This document shows positions 1 to 8,343 of a stretch of DNA of 34,998 nt, one piece after another; positions within the stretch are counted from its first letter, which is position 1, and each line of letters starts with the position of its first letter. The notes beneath the pieces were generated by a model. The model had not been told where the DNA came from, searched no databases, and saw only the letters and a list, made by a program, of their open reading frames with translations. This DNA is from Actinomycetota bacterium (GTDB lineage Bacteria; Actinomycetota; Actinomycetes; S36-B12): positions 1-34,998 of the forward strand of contig WLOY01000019.1 of assembly GCA_009699015.1 (NCBI GenBank), read 5' to 3'. Position numbers and translations under genes: made by a program.

Positions 1-71
1 AACTCGGAAAGCTCGAGCAGCGTCATTTCCTTGAACGCGTCGAGAAGTGCATCGGTGCTCAACTTCGCCAT
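1..71 (-). CDS. rplL: 50S ribosomal protein L7/L12, N-terminal fragment
   Basis: The minus strand reads MAKLSTDALLDAFKEMTLLE from an ATG at 71, which is the near-invariant N-terminus of actinobacterial L7/L12. The protein forms the mobile stalk of the large subunit, which recruits translation GTPases and is anchored by L10. Only 23 codons are inside the window; the rest lies beyond base 1. It follows rplJ by a 54-base gap in the same direction, the usual rplJL arrangement, so both should share the promoter and leader upstream of rplJ. A purine-rich stretch ending in AAAGGA (minus strand, about 81-90) precedes the start. Confidence 0.95.
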   Translation of the reverse strand, partial: MAKLSTDALLDAFKEMTLLELSE

Positions 72-125
72 GGTGGCGTCCTTTCGGGGTTGTACCGGCC
101 GAGGGCGGCCGGAGGGTGATGGGCC

Positions 126-809
126 TTAGCCCTCGGTGGATTCCTCAACGGCTGCCTCGTCGGCGACCGTCTCAGCGATTTCTTCGGTGAGAATTGCATC
201 TGTTGCAGCCTCGTCAGCCACGACCTCCTCAGCTGCGACCTCCTCGACCGCAAGTTCCTCGACCACGGCTGCGGGTGCAGCAGCGGCCGGGGCCTGCGAC
301 TCGAGCTTGGTCTGCAGCGCTCCGAGGGCGCGGGCTGTCTTCGACAACGGCGCTGCGAACAGCGCTGCTGCCTGGGACTGCTTGGCTTTCATTGCACCAG
401 CGAGCTTTGCGAGGAGAACCTCACGCGACTCGAGATCGGCGAGCTTTTGGATGTCGGCCGCAGCAAGCACGACCCCGTACATGACCCCACCCTTGATCAC
501 CAGGTTGGGGTTCTCCTTCGCGAAGTTACGAATGCCCTTCGCTGCATCGACCGGATCGCCCTTCACGAACGCAATTGCGCTCGGGCCGGCAAGCAGGTCG
601 TCGAGGCCGGTGACACCGGCCTCCTTCGCTGCGATCTTCGTCAAGGTGTTCTTGACGACCGTGTACGAGACCGTCGGACCAAGCGAGCGGCGAAGCTTCT
701 TGAGCTGCGCCACTGTTAGGCCGCGGTATTCGGTGAGCACGGTTGCACTCGAGGTGCGGAATTGCTCGGCGAGTTCGGCGACAGTGTTCGCCTTGTTCGC
801 ACCAGCCAT
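126..809 (-). CDS. rplJ: 50S ribosomal protein L10 with acidic Ala/Glu tail
   Basis: L10 binds 23S rRNA and carries the L7/L12 dimers on the stalk. The 227-residue product begins [17 protein letters not shown], with the family segment [19 protein letters not shown] and later [17 protein letters not shown]. The ATG at 809 was chosen because AAAGGAG lies a few bases upstream and the protein then starts like its relatives; the longer open frame upstream is leader RNA. L10 is normally about 165-180 residues. Here the last 50 or so are a low-complexity Ala/Glu/Val tail rich in acidic residues, probably disordered and close to the L7/L12 docking end. Expression is probably autoregulated through the leader at 810-981. 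Confidence 0.96.
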   Translation of the reverse strand: MAGANKANTVAELAEQFRTSSATVLTEYRGLTVAQLKKLRRSLGPTVSYTVVKNTLTKIAAKEAGVTGLDDLLAGPSAIAFVKGDPVDAAKGIRNFAKENPNLVIKGGVMYGVVLAAADIQKLADLESREVLLAKLAGAMKAKQSQAAALFAAPLSKTARALGALQTKLESQAPAAAAPAAVVEELAVEEVAAEEVVADEAATDAILTEEIAETVADEAAVEESTEG

Positions 810-981
810 GGGGCTCCTTTCAACGGGCCCCGAACAACACAAACGCCCCGGCGCAGGCGCACGGGGCTTCACGGCACATACCTTGCTGCCTAGAGCTACG
901 TTCACCTACGCGGGCCGCCCGCATCGTGCGGAGCCTTCGACGCACACTCCGAGAAGCGTGCGCAACCAGCGGTCTTTGGTA
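810..981 (-). ncRNA. L10 leader (autoregulatory 5' UTR of rplJL)
   Basis: About 170 bases lie between the predicted transcription start and rplJ. Read on the minus strand, they contain AAAGACCGCTGGTTG near the 5' end. I recognise this as typical of actinobacterial L10 leaders, where the L10-L12 complex binds a kink-turn region. Further on there is a G/C hairpin, GCCCCG...CGGGGC (positions 846-868), followed by a T-rich stretch and then the ribosome binding site. In the known family, excess L10-(L12)4 binds this RNA and represses its own operon. The call rests on position and motif recognition; I could not run a covariance model. Confidence 0.62.
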
Positions 982-987
982 AGCCTG

Positions 988-1017
988 ACCATAGACGCTC
1001 CGCCCCCGTGGCGTCAA
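988..1017 (-). promoter_or_regulatory. Sigma-70 type promoter of rplJL
   Basis: On the minus strand TTGACG (1017-1012) is followed after 18 bases by TATGGT (993-988). This is a good -35/-10 pair for the principal actinobacterial sigma factor. It lies just downstream of the rplA terminator hairpin, so rplJL starts a new transcription unit with a start site near 981. Confidence 0.62.
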
Positions 1018-1057
1018 AACCGGCAGGAGCGGGACCCATCAGGACCAGAACGAGCCC

Positions 1058-1095
1058 GGCCGGCTCATCCGCGAAATCGCGCGGATGAGCCGGCC
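1058..1095 (-). terminator. Hairpin terminator after rplA
   Basis: A perfect 16-bp inverted repeat, GGCCGGCTCATCCGCG (1058-1073) and its complement (1080-1095), encloses a 6-base loop. It begins 27 bases past the rplA stop. There is no clear T tract on the minus strand, only a short T-containing tail, as is common for high-GC actinobacterial terminators. It separates the rplKA unit from rplJL. Confidence 0.75.
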
Positions 1096-1122
1096 GAATG
1101 AACTCGGACGGACGGGTGGGGC

Positions 1123-1836
1123 CTAAACCTCGTCCTCGGCGGTGAGGTTCTTCACTCGGTTGGGATCGACCGGAATACCCGGGCCCATCGTGGTCGAGAA
1201 GGTGGCCTTCTTCACGTAGCGGCCCTTGGCTGCCGAGGGCTTCAACCGGAGCACCTCATCGAGTGCGGCGGCGTAGTTCTCGACGAGCTGCACCTCGTCA
1301 AATGAGGCCTTGCCGATCGGGAACTGCAGATTGGAGTGCTTGTCGACGCGGAACTCGATCTTGCCGCCCTTGATGTCAGAGACTGCCTTCGCGACGTCCA
1401 TCGTCACCGTGCCCGTCTTGGGGTTCGGCATGAGCCCGCGAGGGCCGAGGACCTTGCCGAGTGTGCCCACCTTGCCCATGAGGTCAGGTGTGGAGACCGC
1501 GGAATCGAAGTCGGTCCACCCACCCTTGACCTTCTCGATCAGGTCGTCGGAGCCGACGAAGTCCGCTCCCGCAGCCCGTGCCTCATCAGCCTTCTCCCCG
1601 TTGGCGAAGACCAGGACCCGTGCGGTCTTGCCGGTCCCGTGGGGAAGGTTGACGGTTCCGCGAACCATCTGATCGGCCTTGCGGGGGTCGACACCGAGGC
1701 GCATCGAGACCTCGACGGTCGGGTCGAACTTGGTCGTCACCGAGCCCTTCGCGATCCGGACGGCCGAGAGCGGCGAGTAGAGCGCATCGAAGTCAATCTG
1801 CTCCGCTGCCTTGAGGTATGCCTTGCTGCGCTTCAT
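1123..1836 (-). CDS. rplA: 50S ribosomal protein L1
   Basis: L1 forms the mobile stalk at the E-site side of the large subunit and helps release deacylated tRNA. The 237-residue product has the usual family length. It contains [19 protein letters not shown] near residue 75 and the highly conserved [15 protein letters not shown] segment that contacts 23S rRNA. The ATG at 1836 is preceded by GAAGGAGC and gives the standard start [15 protein letters not shown]. The open frame continues 24 codons upstream, but that stretch lies between rplK and rplA and has no family resemblance. It follows rplK by 99 bases and is closed by the hairpin at 1058-1095. Confidence 0.97.
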   Translation of the reverse strand: MKRSKAYLKAAEQIDFDALYSPLSAVRIAKGSVTTKFDPTVEVSMRLGVDPRKADQMVRGTVNLPHGTGKTARVLVFANGEKADEARAAGADFVGSDDLIEKVKGGWTDFDSAVSTPDLMGKVGTLGKVLGPRGLMPNPKTGTVTMDVAKAVSDIKGGKIEFRVDKHSNLQFPIGKASFDEVQLVENYAAALDEVLRLKPSAAKGRYVKKATFSTTMGPGIPVDPNRVKNLTAEDEV

Positions 1837-1935
1837 TTCTGCTCCTTCGCAGGTCGTGGTAGACGAGCCGCGCTGGCTCTCCCACGTGGTTGCTCGGCGG
1901 TCGGCCAATCCGGCCCCGAGGTCGTGCTTGGCGGG

Positions 1936-2367
1936 CTACGCCGAAACGGTGATGCCCATCTGACGAGCAGTGCCCTCGATGATCTTCATCGCGGCCTCGA
2001 CATCGTTCGCGTTGAGGTCGGGCATCTTTGTCTCGGCGATCTGGCGAACCTGATCCCTCGTGATCGAGCCGGCCTTCACCTTGTGCGGCTCGCCCGAGCC
2101 CTTCTCCAGGCCCGCGGCCTTGAGAATCATGCGCGATGCCGGCGGTGTCTTGAGCTCGAAGGTGAACGACCGATCGTCGTAGACCGTGATCTCGACGGGG
2201 ATGACGCTCCCCTTCTGGCTTTCCGTCGCGGCGTTGTACGCCTTGCAGAATTCCATGATGTTCACACCGTGCTGGCCCAGGGCGGGGCCAACGGGCGGTG
2301 CTGGGTTCGCTAAGCCTGCCTTGATCTGCAGTTTGATCAGGCCGGCGACCTTCTTCTTCGGTGCCAT
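1936..2367 (-). CDS. rplK: 50S ribosomal protein L11
   Basis: L11 binds the GTPase-associated centre of 23S rRNA together with L10. It is needed for the RelA stringent response and for thiostrepton binding. The 143-residue product starts [18 protein letters not shown] and carries the Pro-rich [20 protein letters not shown] segment of the N-terminal domain. The C-terminal rRNA-binding domain ends in [10 protein letters not shown]. The ATG at 2367 follows an AAGAAGGA ribosome binding site. It sits between nusG and rplA, the standard order secE-nusG-rplK-rplA. Confidence 0.97.
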   Translation of the reverse strand: MAPKKKVAGLIKLQIKAGLANPAPPVGPALGQHGVNIMEFCKAYNAATESQKGSVIPVEITVYDDRSFTFELKTPPASRMILKAAGLEKGSGEPHKVKAGSITRDQVRQIAETKMPDLNANDVEAAMKIIEGTARQMGITVSA

Positions 2368-2422
2368 GGTGTGCGGGTCCTTCTTCTGGTGTGACCCGAA
2401 GGCGGCGCCCTCGGGATTCGAA

Positions 2423-3256
2423 CTAGTTCTTGACCACCTGGTTGAACGCAAGCTCGACGGGTGTCTCACGGCCGAAGATCTCGACCATGCCGGTGATCTT
2501 CTGCGCCTCGATGTTGATCTCGGAGATCGAGGCATGGAGGGTGGCGAAGGGTCCGTCGACGACAGTCACGGAATCTCCCACCGCGAAGTCGACCTCGATG
2601 GTCGAAACGTTCGTTCCGAGCGGACCGGTGCCCGTGGCTGCTGCGCCGGCCTTCTTCTCTGGGACCGGGGCGAGAATGCCCACGACCTCGTCGAGCGAGA
2701 GCGGCGATGGCTGATGGCCGTGGCCCACGAAGCCGGTGACCCCGGGGGTGTGTCGAACGGTGCCCCAGGCTTCGTCGGTCATCTCCATGCGTACGAGGAC
2801 GTATCCGGGGAACTTATTGCGCTTGATCTGCTTGCGCACCCCGCCCTTGATCTCGGTGACCTCCTCGATCGGGACCTCGACCTGGAAGATGTAGTCCTCC
2901 ATGTTCAAGGAGCCGATGCGGGACTCGAGGTTGCCCTTGACCTTGTTCTCGTAGCCGGCGTAGGAGTGGATGACGAACCAGTCGCCGGGCGCACTGCGCA
3001 TCTGCTCGCGGAAGGCCACGACGGGATCGATCTCCTCGACCTCGTCGGCAGCTTCGTCCATCGCCTCCACGATGATCTCCTCGACGGCCTCCTCCACTGC
3101 TTCCTCGAGCAGTTCTGCCTCGACGAGTTCCTCAACGAGCGAGGCGTCCAGGTCCACGGCATCGACAGTCGCGTCCGCCGAATCGCCGTCAGAGGACGTC
3201 GCGAAGGGATCAACCGCGGGTGACACGGCGGTGACGTTCTCGTCCTGGTCGGACAC
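2423..3256 (-). CDS. nusG: Transcription termination/antitermination protein NusG
   Basis: NusG binds RNA polymerase, affects pausing and Rho termination, and links transcription to translation. The first 80 or so residues are a strongly acidic, probably disordered extension, as in other actinobacterial NusG proteins. The NGN domain follows (from [19 protein letters not shown], with [13 protein letters not shown] in its core). After a short Ala/Gly linker comes the KOW domain ([19 protein letters not shown]). Two starts compete: TTG at 3265, only one base after GAAGGAG, and GTG at 3256, about ten bases after it. I chose GTG, giving MSDQDENV and 277 residues, because the spacing is normal and the N-terminus matches relatives. 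Confidence 0.94.
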   Translation of the reverse strand: MSDQDENVTAVSPAVDPFATSSDGDSADATVDAVDLDASLVEELVEAELLEEAVEEAVEEIIVEAMDEAADEVEEIDPVVAFREQMRSAPGDWFVIHSYAGYENKVKGNLESRIGSLNMEDYIFQVEVPIEEVTEIKGGVRKQIKRNKFPGYVLVRMEMTDEAWGTVRHTPGVTGFVGHGHQPSPLSLDEVVGILAPVPEKKAGAAATGTGPLGTNVSTIEVDFAVGDSVTVVDGPFATLHASISEINIEAQKITGMVEIFGRETPVELAFNQVVKN

Positions 3257-3358
3257 GGTGGCCAATCTCCTTCGTCGGGAAAACTCTGGTGTGCGGGTCG
3301 AAGCTGGAACTGCGGGTGCATTTGCTGATCGGCCTCACGAGCGCCGGAAGCGGGTGCG

Positions 3359-3604
3359 CTATCCGAAGACGAAGAGAACGACCTTGGTGAAGACATAGTC
3401 GAAGCCGGCGATGATGCTCGCGATGATCGAGACGAAGACGATCACCACGATCGTGTACGCGATGAGCTCCTTGCGGGTGGGCCAGATGACCTTTCGCAGT
3501 TCGACGATGATCTGCCGGATGAACAGGGCCAACCGCCCGAACGGACCCTTGCGCGGACGCGCACTGCCGCCCGACGGCTCGTGCGATACGTCTGTATCGG
3601 TCAT
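3359..3604 (-). CDS. secE: Preprotein translocase subunit SecE
   Basis: SecE is the small clamp subunit of the SecYEG protein-export channel in the cytoplasmic membrane. The 81-residue product has a charged N-terminus and the signature amphipathic segment VELRKVIWPTRKEL at residues 34-47. A single hydrophobic membrane helix follows at about 50-72. This is the short, one-helix form typical outside proteobacteria. The ATG at 3604 follows GAAGG at a suitable distance; an in-frame ATG at 3619 overlaps that site and is less likely. tRNA-Trp lies upstream and nusG downstream, as in many actinobacteria. Confidence 0.93.
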   Translation of the reverse strand: MTDTDVSHEPSGGSARPRKGPFGRLALFIRQIIVELRKVIWPTRKELIAYTIVVIVFVSIIASIIAGFDYVFTKVVLFVFG

Positions 3605-3699
3605 GCCTGCCTTCTTCATCCGGTGGTGCACTGTCCTACTCGAACGTGCCTGACCTTATGGAGCTTCCTAGCCGTTCTTGAGCCTTGTTCCGTGCTGCG

Positions 3700-3772
3700 C
3701 AGGGCCGGAGGGACTTGAACCCCCAACCGCCGGTTTTGGAGACCGGTGCTCTACCAGTTGAGCTACGACCCT
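3700..3772 (-). tRNA. tRNA-Trp (CCA anticodon)
   Basis: The minus strand folds into a standard cloverleaf. The 7-bp acceptor stem is AGGGTCG/CGGCCCT with one G-T pair, the D arm is GCTC...GAGC, and the anticodon loop CTCCAAA gives CCA. The T arm contains TTCAAGT. The discriminator base is G, as expected for tryptophan. The 3' CCA is not encoded. It lies just upstream of secE. Confidence 0.95.
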
Positions 3773-3831
3773 GTGGAGGTCCGCGCGCCACCCTGTGGGC
3801 AGGCTGACGCCAACGTACCAACCGCCCGGAG

Positions 3832-3862
3832 AGTCTACGGTCCAGCCCACGAAACGGTCCAA
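3832..3862 (-). promoter_or_regulatory. Putative promoter for tRNA-Trp and secE-nusG
   Basis: On the minus strand TTGGAC (3862-3857) and TAGACT (3837-3832) are separated by 19 bases, a slightly long spacing. The predicted start is about 50 bases before tRNA-Trp. The divergent aminotransferase gene starts at 3933, so this intergenic region must hold promoters for both strands. Confidence 0.4.
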
Positions 3863-3932
3863 TCGCACCCTTGCAGCCGGTCTGCGAGGGATGCCCGTCA
3901 GCCGTTCACGACCCTGCTGAGAGGATGGGGTT

Positions 3933-5135
3933 ATGACCTCCCGGATATCTCATCGAATCTCTGCCATCGCCGAATCGGCCACCCTGGCCGTCGATGCCAA
4001 GGCCAAGGCCCTTAAGGCGGCGGGGCGCCCGGTCATCGGATTCGGAGCGGGTGAGCCGGACTTCCCGACCCCGGATTACATCGTCGAGGCGGCCATCGCC
4101 GCCTGTCGCGAGCCCAAGTGGCACCGCTACACGCCGGCCGGGGGGCTTCCCGAGCTCAAGGACGCCATTGCCATGAAGACCCTGCGCGACTCGGGATACC
4201 CGGTCAGCGGCGGGCAGGTGCTCGTCACGAACGGCGGCAAGCAGGCCCTGTACAACGCTTTCGCGACCCTGCTGGATCCCGGCGACGAGGTCATCCTCCC
4301 CGCCCCGTACTGGACCACATACCCGGAGTCGATCCGACTGGCCGGCGGGGTTCCCGTCGAGGTCATGACCGACGAGACCTCGGGTTACCGGGCCACCGTC
4401 GAGCAGCTCGAGGCCGCCCGCACCCCGCGCACGAAGGTGCTCGTCTTCGTGTCGCCCTCCAACCCGACCGGCGCGGTCTACTCCCCCGCCGAGGTCAAGG
4501 CGGTCGGCGAATGGGCTCTGGCGAACGGCATCTGGGTCGTCACCGATGAGATCTACGAGCACCTCGTCTACGGGGAGGCCGAGTTCTCGTCGATGCCCGT
4601 CCTCGTCCCGGGTCTCGCCGACACCTGCATCATCGTGAATGGCGTCGCAAAGACGTACGCGATGACCGGCTGGCGGGTGGGCTGGATGATCGCCCCCGCC
4701 GACGTCATCAAGGCCGCGACGAACCTCCAGTCGCACGCGACCTCCAATGTCGCGAACGTCTCCCAGATCGCCGCGCTCGCAGCCGTTCAGGGCGACCTGT
4801 CCGCCGTCGATGAGATGAAGATCGCGTTCGACAGGCGCCGCCACCTCATCACCGGTCTCCTCGGCGCCATCCCGGGGGTCTCCTGCCCACTGCCGGAGGG
4901 GGCCTTCTACGTGTACCCGTCCGTGCGCGACCTCGTCGGCCGCTCGCTTCGAGGCGCGACCATCGAGTCATCCGCCCATCTGGCCGCGCTCATCCTCGAC
5001 GAGGTCGAGGTGGCCGTCGTGCCGGGTGAGGCCTTCGGAACCCCCGGTTACCTGCGGCTGTCCTACGCGACCTCAGACGCCGACATCACCGAGGGCGTAG
5101 GCCGCATGGCGGCGCTGCTCTCCGAGGCCGGCTGA
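3933..5135 (+). CDS. Class I PLP-dependent aminotransferase (aspartate aminotransferase type)
   Basis: The protein probably transfers the amino group between aspartate and 2-oxoglutarate, using pyridoxal phosphate. The 400-residue length is typical. Visible family motifs are [10 protein letters not shown] (38-47), [12 protein letters not shown] (99-110), NPTG (177-180), TDEIYEH (204-210), the Schiff-base lysine K240 in [15 protein letters not shown], and the substrate-carboxylate arginine R375 in [10 protein letters not shown]. The ATG at 3933 follows GAGAGGA at normal spacing. It stands alone on the plus strand between the tRNA-Trp/secE unit and the convergent murB, an arrangement (aspC next to secE) common in actinobacteria. 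Subgroup I-gamma aspartate aminotransferase is the best guess, but substrate range cannot be read from sequence. Confidence 0.9.
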   Translation: MTSRISHRISAIAESATLAVDAKAKALKAAGRPVIGFGAGEPDFPTPDYIVEAAIAACREPKWHRYTPAGGLPELKDAIAMKTLRDSGYPVSGGQVLVTNGGKQALYNAFATLLDPGDEVILPAPYWTTYPESIRLAGGVPVEVMTDETSGYRATVEQLEAARTPRTKVLVFVSPSNPTGAVYSPAEVKAVGEWALANGIWVVTDEIYEHLVYGEAEFSSMPVLVPGLADTCIIVNGVAKTYAMTGWRVGWMIAPADVIKAATNLQSHATSNVANVSQIAALAAVQGDLSAVDEMKIAFDRRRHLITGLLGAIPGVSCPLPEGAFYVYPSVRDLVGRSLRGATIESSAHLAALILDEVEVAVVPGEAFGTPGYLRLSYATSDADITEGVGRMAALLSEAG

Positions 5136-5153
5136 CCGCTCTACGCCGGGCAT

Positions 5154-6182
5154 TCAGCCCAGTTCGCAGTTGACGAATCGAGGCTCCGCCTCGAGCGTGA
5201 TGCCGAAGGCGGCCTGGACCCGGTCGCGGACGGCGGAGGCGAGTTCGATCACCTCGGACGCCGATGCGCCGCCAATGTTCGCGATCGCAAGGGTGTGCTT
5301 GGACGAGATGGCCGCCGCCGAGCCTGCCCGGGCCTGCCATCCGCGGGCCACGCCTGCGTGCTCGATGAGCCACGCGGCACTCACCTTCACCCCCGCCGAG
5401 GCCGGATACCGCGGGCAGTCCCTCGGCAATGCGACTGCGACCGCCTCGCTCACGATCGGGTTGGTGAAGAAGGATCCGGCGCTGCTCGTATCCGGGTCTT
5501 CGCGGTCGAGCACCATGCCCTTCGCCCGACGCAGCCGCAGGACGGCCTCCCGAATCAGCGATGGGGCAACTGCACCACCCACCTCGATTCCGAGGTCCTC
5601 GGCGAGCTGGGCGTACCGCACGGCGCTCTCGGCACCGGCCCTGAGCCGAAAGGCCACATCGAGCACCACCCAGCGCTCGGGCTGCTCCTTGAATACGCTC
5701 CCCCGGTAGGTGAACTCGCAGTCAGCGGCCGTGAGGTCGGCGACGAGTCCGGTCGTCCTGTCCAATGCCCGCACCTGCGTGATCGTCTGCGAGACGTCCT
5801 GGCCATAGGCGCCGACATTCTGGATGGGCGTCGCCCCGACGAGGCCCGGGATGCCCGAGAGCGCCTCGATCCCGGCCCAGCCGGAGTCAACGGCGTGGGC
5901 GACGAGGCCGTCCCACGACTCACCGCAGCAGGCCACGATGTCGACGACGTCGTTCGCGGCGCGGATCGTCAGGCCCCGGACGCCGAGCGCGATGACCGTG
6001 CCGTCGAAGCCCCCGTCACCGCAGACCAGATTGCTTCCGCCGCCAAGGAGCAGGAGCGGTTGCCCTGCCCCGTCGAGGGCGGTGACCTGCTCGATGAGTT
6101 GTGCCTCGGTGGTCGCGTGGACGAAGTCGCCGACAGGTCCCCCGATGCGCAGGGTGGTGTGGTCAGCGAGTCGAACGGTCAC
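5154..6182 (-). CDS. murB: UDP-N-acetylenolpyruvoylglucosamine reductase MurB
   Basis: MurB is a cytoplasmic FAD enzyme. It reduces UDP-GlcNAc-enolpyruvate to UDP-MurNAc with NADPH, the second committed step of peptidoglycan synthesis. The 342-residue product shows the FAD-binding LLLLGGGSNLV (43-53) and IPGLVGATPIQNVGAYGQ (111-128). The active-site arginine is R160 in TYRGS, the proton-donor serine is S237 in SAGSFFTNP, and the glutamate is E333 in LEAEPRF. The GTG start at 6182 has only a weak AGG upstream. It lies 26 bases after the glycosyltransferase-like gene and converges with the aminotransferase gene, leaving 18 bases between them. Confidence 0.94.
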   Translation of the reverse strand: MTVRLADHTTLRIGGPVGDFVHATTEAQLIEQVTALDGAGQPLLLLGGGSNLVCGDGGFDGTVIALGVRGLTIRAANDVVDIVACCGESWDGLVAHAVDSGWAGIEALSGIPGLVGATPIQNVGAYGQDVSQTITQVRALDRTTGLVADLTAADCEFTYRGSVFKEQPERWVVLDVAFRLRAGAESAVRYAQLAEDLGIEVGGAVAPSLIREAVLRLRRAKGMVLDREDPDTSSAGSFFTNPIVSEAVAVALPRDCPRYPASAGVKVSAAWLIEHAGVARGWQARAGSAAAISSKHTLAIANIGGASASEVIELASAVRDRVQAAFGITLEAEPRFVNCELG

Positions 6183-6208
6183 GGCATGAGCCTAGGCGCG
6201 GCGCCGGA

Positions 6209-7180
6209 TCACTCGCGCGGGCTCAGGACCTCGGCCCGGCCCCGGAAGCGCTGCAGGATGCGGTCGTAGGTCTTCTTGGACTCCTTGTCACGGTAGTCCG
6301 GATCAGTGTCGTGGTAGGCGTGATGACGGTCCTGTCGCAACGGCAGCTCCCCATCGGGAACCACGATTCGGCCCGAACCGCGCGCCGAACCGTACTCGCG
6401 GAGGGACAGCGACCATTCCATGTCGGCGTTGCGGTAGAAGACCGCCTTGGCGTTCGGGGGGCTTTCGCGCGCGGCATCGGTACGAACCACCATCAGGTAG
6501 CCCAGGACCGCGTCGACCTCGCCAGCACCCGCATCGGTGAAGGTCCGCCAAGCATCGTCAGTGTTGACGTTCACGCCCCGCCAGCCGGAAGCAACCACCG
6601 AGGGATCCTCGAAGGTCGCGAGGATCGGGGGCATCGCATCGCCCGTGAGGATAGTCGAGACGTCCATGACGGCGAAGAGTTCGCTCCTCACCACCCCGGC
6701 GAGCGCGGCGATGGCCGCCGCCCATCCTGCCCGCGAAAGTGGCTGATCGACATGGATCTCGACGACCCGGCCGGGGAATTCGATGGCAATCGCGTGGAGT
6801 CTCGTGCCCGCGCCGTCGACATCGCCGCAATCGAGGCCAACGACGGCGATGTCGTCGCCGGTGTTGGCGAGCAGCGCGCGCAGGCAGGTTTCGAGGTCGT
6901 CGGGCCATCCATCGACGAGCACGGCCACCGTGCACCTGGTCTCGGGGAGCTCGACGGCAGCCTGAGCCAACGCGGCAAGGTTCGGAAGAACGGTGAACGG
7001 CGGTTTCGCCGTGAGCGCGAAGCCATCGGCGGTGTCCTTCACGACCCAGCCGAGGGAGGCGATCTCGTCGCGCAGCAGGTCTGATCGCCCGAAGTCCTTG
7101 GCCGCACGGGCCGCCGAGCGTTCCGCCGCGAGGGACAGGACCGACTCGGGGACGATGGGTTGATCGGTGGAGTCGGTCAT
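6209..7180 (-). CDS. CysS C-terminal-like tail fused to a degenerate glycosyltransferase-2-like domain
   Basis: Residues 18-57 (RSAARAAKDFGRSDLLRDEI and on to VVKDTADGFAL) look just like the C-terminal helical tail of cysteinyl-tRNA synthetases. No HIGH/KMSKS catalytic domain is present. From about residue 82 the protein resembles a family 2 glycosyltransferase: a VAVLVDGWPDDLETCLRALL opening, a possible metal-site aspartate D173 in VMDVSTIL, and FYRNADMEWSLSLREYG (248-264), like the ED/DL region. The metal motif is not a clean DXD, so activity is uncertain. The ATG overlaps the hadB stop (ATGA), so the genes are translationally coupled, and murB follows. A role in cell-envelope sugar transfer is a guess from context. 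Confidence 0.6.
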   Translation of the reverse strand: MTDSTDQPIVPESVLSLAAERSAARAAKDFGRSDLLRDEIASLGWVVKDTADGFALTAKPPFTVLPNLAALAQAAVELPETRCTVAVLVDGWPDDLETCLRALLANTGDDIAVVGLDCGDVDGAGTRLHAIAIEFPGRVVEIHVDQPLSRAGWAAAIAALAGVVRSELFAVMDVSTILTGDAMPPILATFEDPSVVASGWRGVNVNTDDAWRTFTDAGAGEVDAVLGYLMVVRTDAARESPPNAKAVFYRNADMEWSLSLREYGSARGSGRIVVPDGELPLRQDRHHAYHDTDPDYRDKESKKTYDRILQRFRGRAEVLSPRE

Positions 7181-7605
7181 GCGAGCCGGACGATGGCCTG
7201 GGCCTTGCCCAGCACGGTCTGGCCCTCGCTCGACGCGGTGATCGTGATCCTCACGCAGTTGTCGTCGAGCAGTTCGGTGACCTTCGCGGTCACCTCGAGC
7301 GTGGCCCCGTCGGCATCGTCGGGGACGACGACCGGACGGGTGAAGCGAACCCCGTACTGGAGGAGTGCGCCGGGATCGCCGACCCAGTCGGTCACGACCC
7401 GGATGGCCTCGGCCATCGTGAGCATGCCGTGCGCGATGACATTCGGAAGACCGACCGAGGCCGCGACCCGCTCATTCCAGTGGATGACGTTGAAGTCGCC
7501 CGAAGCACCTGCGTAGCGAACGAGGTCGACGCGAGCGACCGGGAATGATGCGCCGGGCAGTTCGGTGCCCACGGCGGTATCGGCGTAGCGGACGGTGGCG
7601 GCCAT
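7177..7605 (-). CDS. hadB: MaoC-like (3R)-hydroxyacyl dehydratase, HadB type
   Basis: This is a single hot-dog fold hydratase 2 protein of 142 residues. The catalytic motif is YAGASGDFNVIHWNE, with D37 and H42 in the D-x-N-x-x-H pattern and the typical continuation VGLPNVIAHGML. In mycobacteria HadB is the catalytic subunit that pairs with HadA to dehydrate 3-hydroxyacyl-ACP in FAS-II. In other actinobacteria the pair is conserved but the acyl substrate is less clear. The ATG at 7605 shares one base with the hadA stop (TGATG) and its own stop overlaps the next ATG, so three genes are coupled. Confidence 0.85.
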   Translation of the reverse strand: MAATVRYADTAVGTELPGASFPVARVDLVRYAGASGDFNVIHWNERVAASVGLPNVIAHGMLTMAEAIRVVTDWVGDPGALLQYGVRFTRPVVVPDDADGATLEVTAKVTELLDDNCVRITITASSEGQTVLGKAQAIVRLA

Positions 7606-8054
7606 CAGGACTCGGCTCCCCTGGAGACGAGAACTGAGGTCGCCGTCACGACGTGCTCGCCGTCGATGGTGTCGATGCTCGCCTGGGTCGTGAGCATATC
7701 GTTGCCGGCGACCATCCGGATGTTCTCGATCCTCGTGCTCACGATGAGCTCATCGCCGGCGCAGATGGGCCGGGCGTAGGCGTAGTACTGATCGGCGTGC
7801 ACGACCCTGGAGAAATCGAGGCCGAGCTCGGGGTCGAACATGACCGCTTGGCTCGCCTGCATCGCGACCACGGTCGCGAACGTCGGCGGAGCGATGAGAT
7901 CCGCATAGCCAAGCGCGCGCGCGGCATCTCGGTCGAAATACACCGGGTTGCCGTCGCCGATAGCGCGGGCGAACTCGCGGATCTTCTCGCGCCCGACGAG
8001 ATAGGGCGCGCTCGCCGGGTAGGCCCGACCGATGAAGTCTGCGTTCAGCACCAC
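7605..8054 (-). CDS. hadA: MaoC-like dehydratase, HadA type (N-terminal hot-dog domain)
   Basis: The product of about 149 residues matches the non-catalytic N-terminal-type MaoC domain: FIGRAYPASAPYLVGREKIR, then FARAIGDGNPVYFD and LIAPPTFATVV. HadA usually stabilises the acyl chain in the HadAB heterodimer. The start is one of two consecutive GTG codons (8054 or 8051), preceded by a GGGGG run about 8 bases upstream. The open frame extends far upstream, but that part overlaps rpmG in another frame and is not real. It follows rpmG by 25 bases, the classic actinobacterial rpmG-hadA-hadB order. Confidence 0.83.
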   Translation of the reverse strand: MVLNADFIGRAYPASAPYLVGREKIREFARAIGDGNPVYFDRDAARALGYADLIAPPTFATVVAMQASQAVMFDPELGLDFSRVVHADQYYAYARPICAGDELIVSTRIENIRMVAGNDMLTTQASIDTIDGEHVVTATSVLVSRGAES

Positions 8055-8079
8055 GGCTTGGCCCCCATCAGCGGATTCG

Positions 8080-8247
8080 TCAGCGAGTTTCCTTGTGCAC
8101 CGTGTGCTTATTGCAGTTGGTGCAGTGCTTCTTCGCCTCGAGACGATCGGGGTCGTTGCGGCGGTTCTTCTTGGTGATGTAGTTGCGATGCTTGCAGTCC
8201 TCGCACGCCAAGGTGATCTTCGGTCGGACGTCGGTGGCCTTGCCCAT
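8080..8247 (-). CDS. rpmG: 50S ribosomal protein L33
   Basis: A 55-residue ORF reads [20 protein letters not shown] and ends HKETR. It carries two cysteine pairs, CEDC and CTNC, so this is the zinc-binding (C+) form of L33, not the zinc-free paralogue that replaces it under zinc starvation. The ATG at 8247 is preceded by GGAAGAGGA at good spacing. It lies inside a longer spurious frame that continues from hadA, and so is easy to miss. It sits between tRNA-Met and hadA on the same strand, an actinobacterial signature arrangement. Confidence 0.95.
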   Translation of the reverse strand: MGKATDVRPKITLACEDCKHRNYITKKNRRNDPDRLEAKKHCTNCNKHTVHKETR

Positions 8248-8343
8248 GACTGTTCCTCTTCCTGGCTCGCCGCGGGAATGCGACTGGTGGTTCGATCCTC
8301 GTCAGTGCTCTCGTACCTTCGTGCCTTGCCGCTCCTCACGGAG

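Noticed and set aside
136..1101. Plus-strand open frame opposite rplJ and its leader
   Set aside because: Low-complexity Ser/Ala/Thr product that mirrors the Ala/Glu tail of L10. It crosses the rplJ promoter, leader and terminator.
3257..3265. TTG start of nusG at 3265
   Set aside because: Only one base separates it from the GAAGGAG site. The GTG three codons later has normal spacing and matches the family N-terminus.
5130..5159. GGCTGA/TCAGCC inverted repeat across the aspartate aminotransferase and murB stop codons
   Set aside because: Only 6 bp with an 18-base loop; too weak for a terminator and largely fixed by the two facing stop codons.
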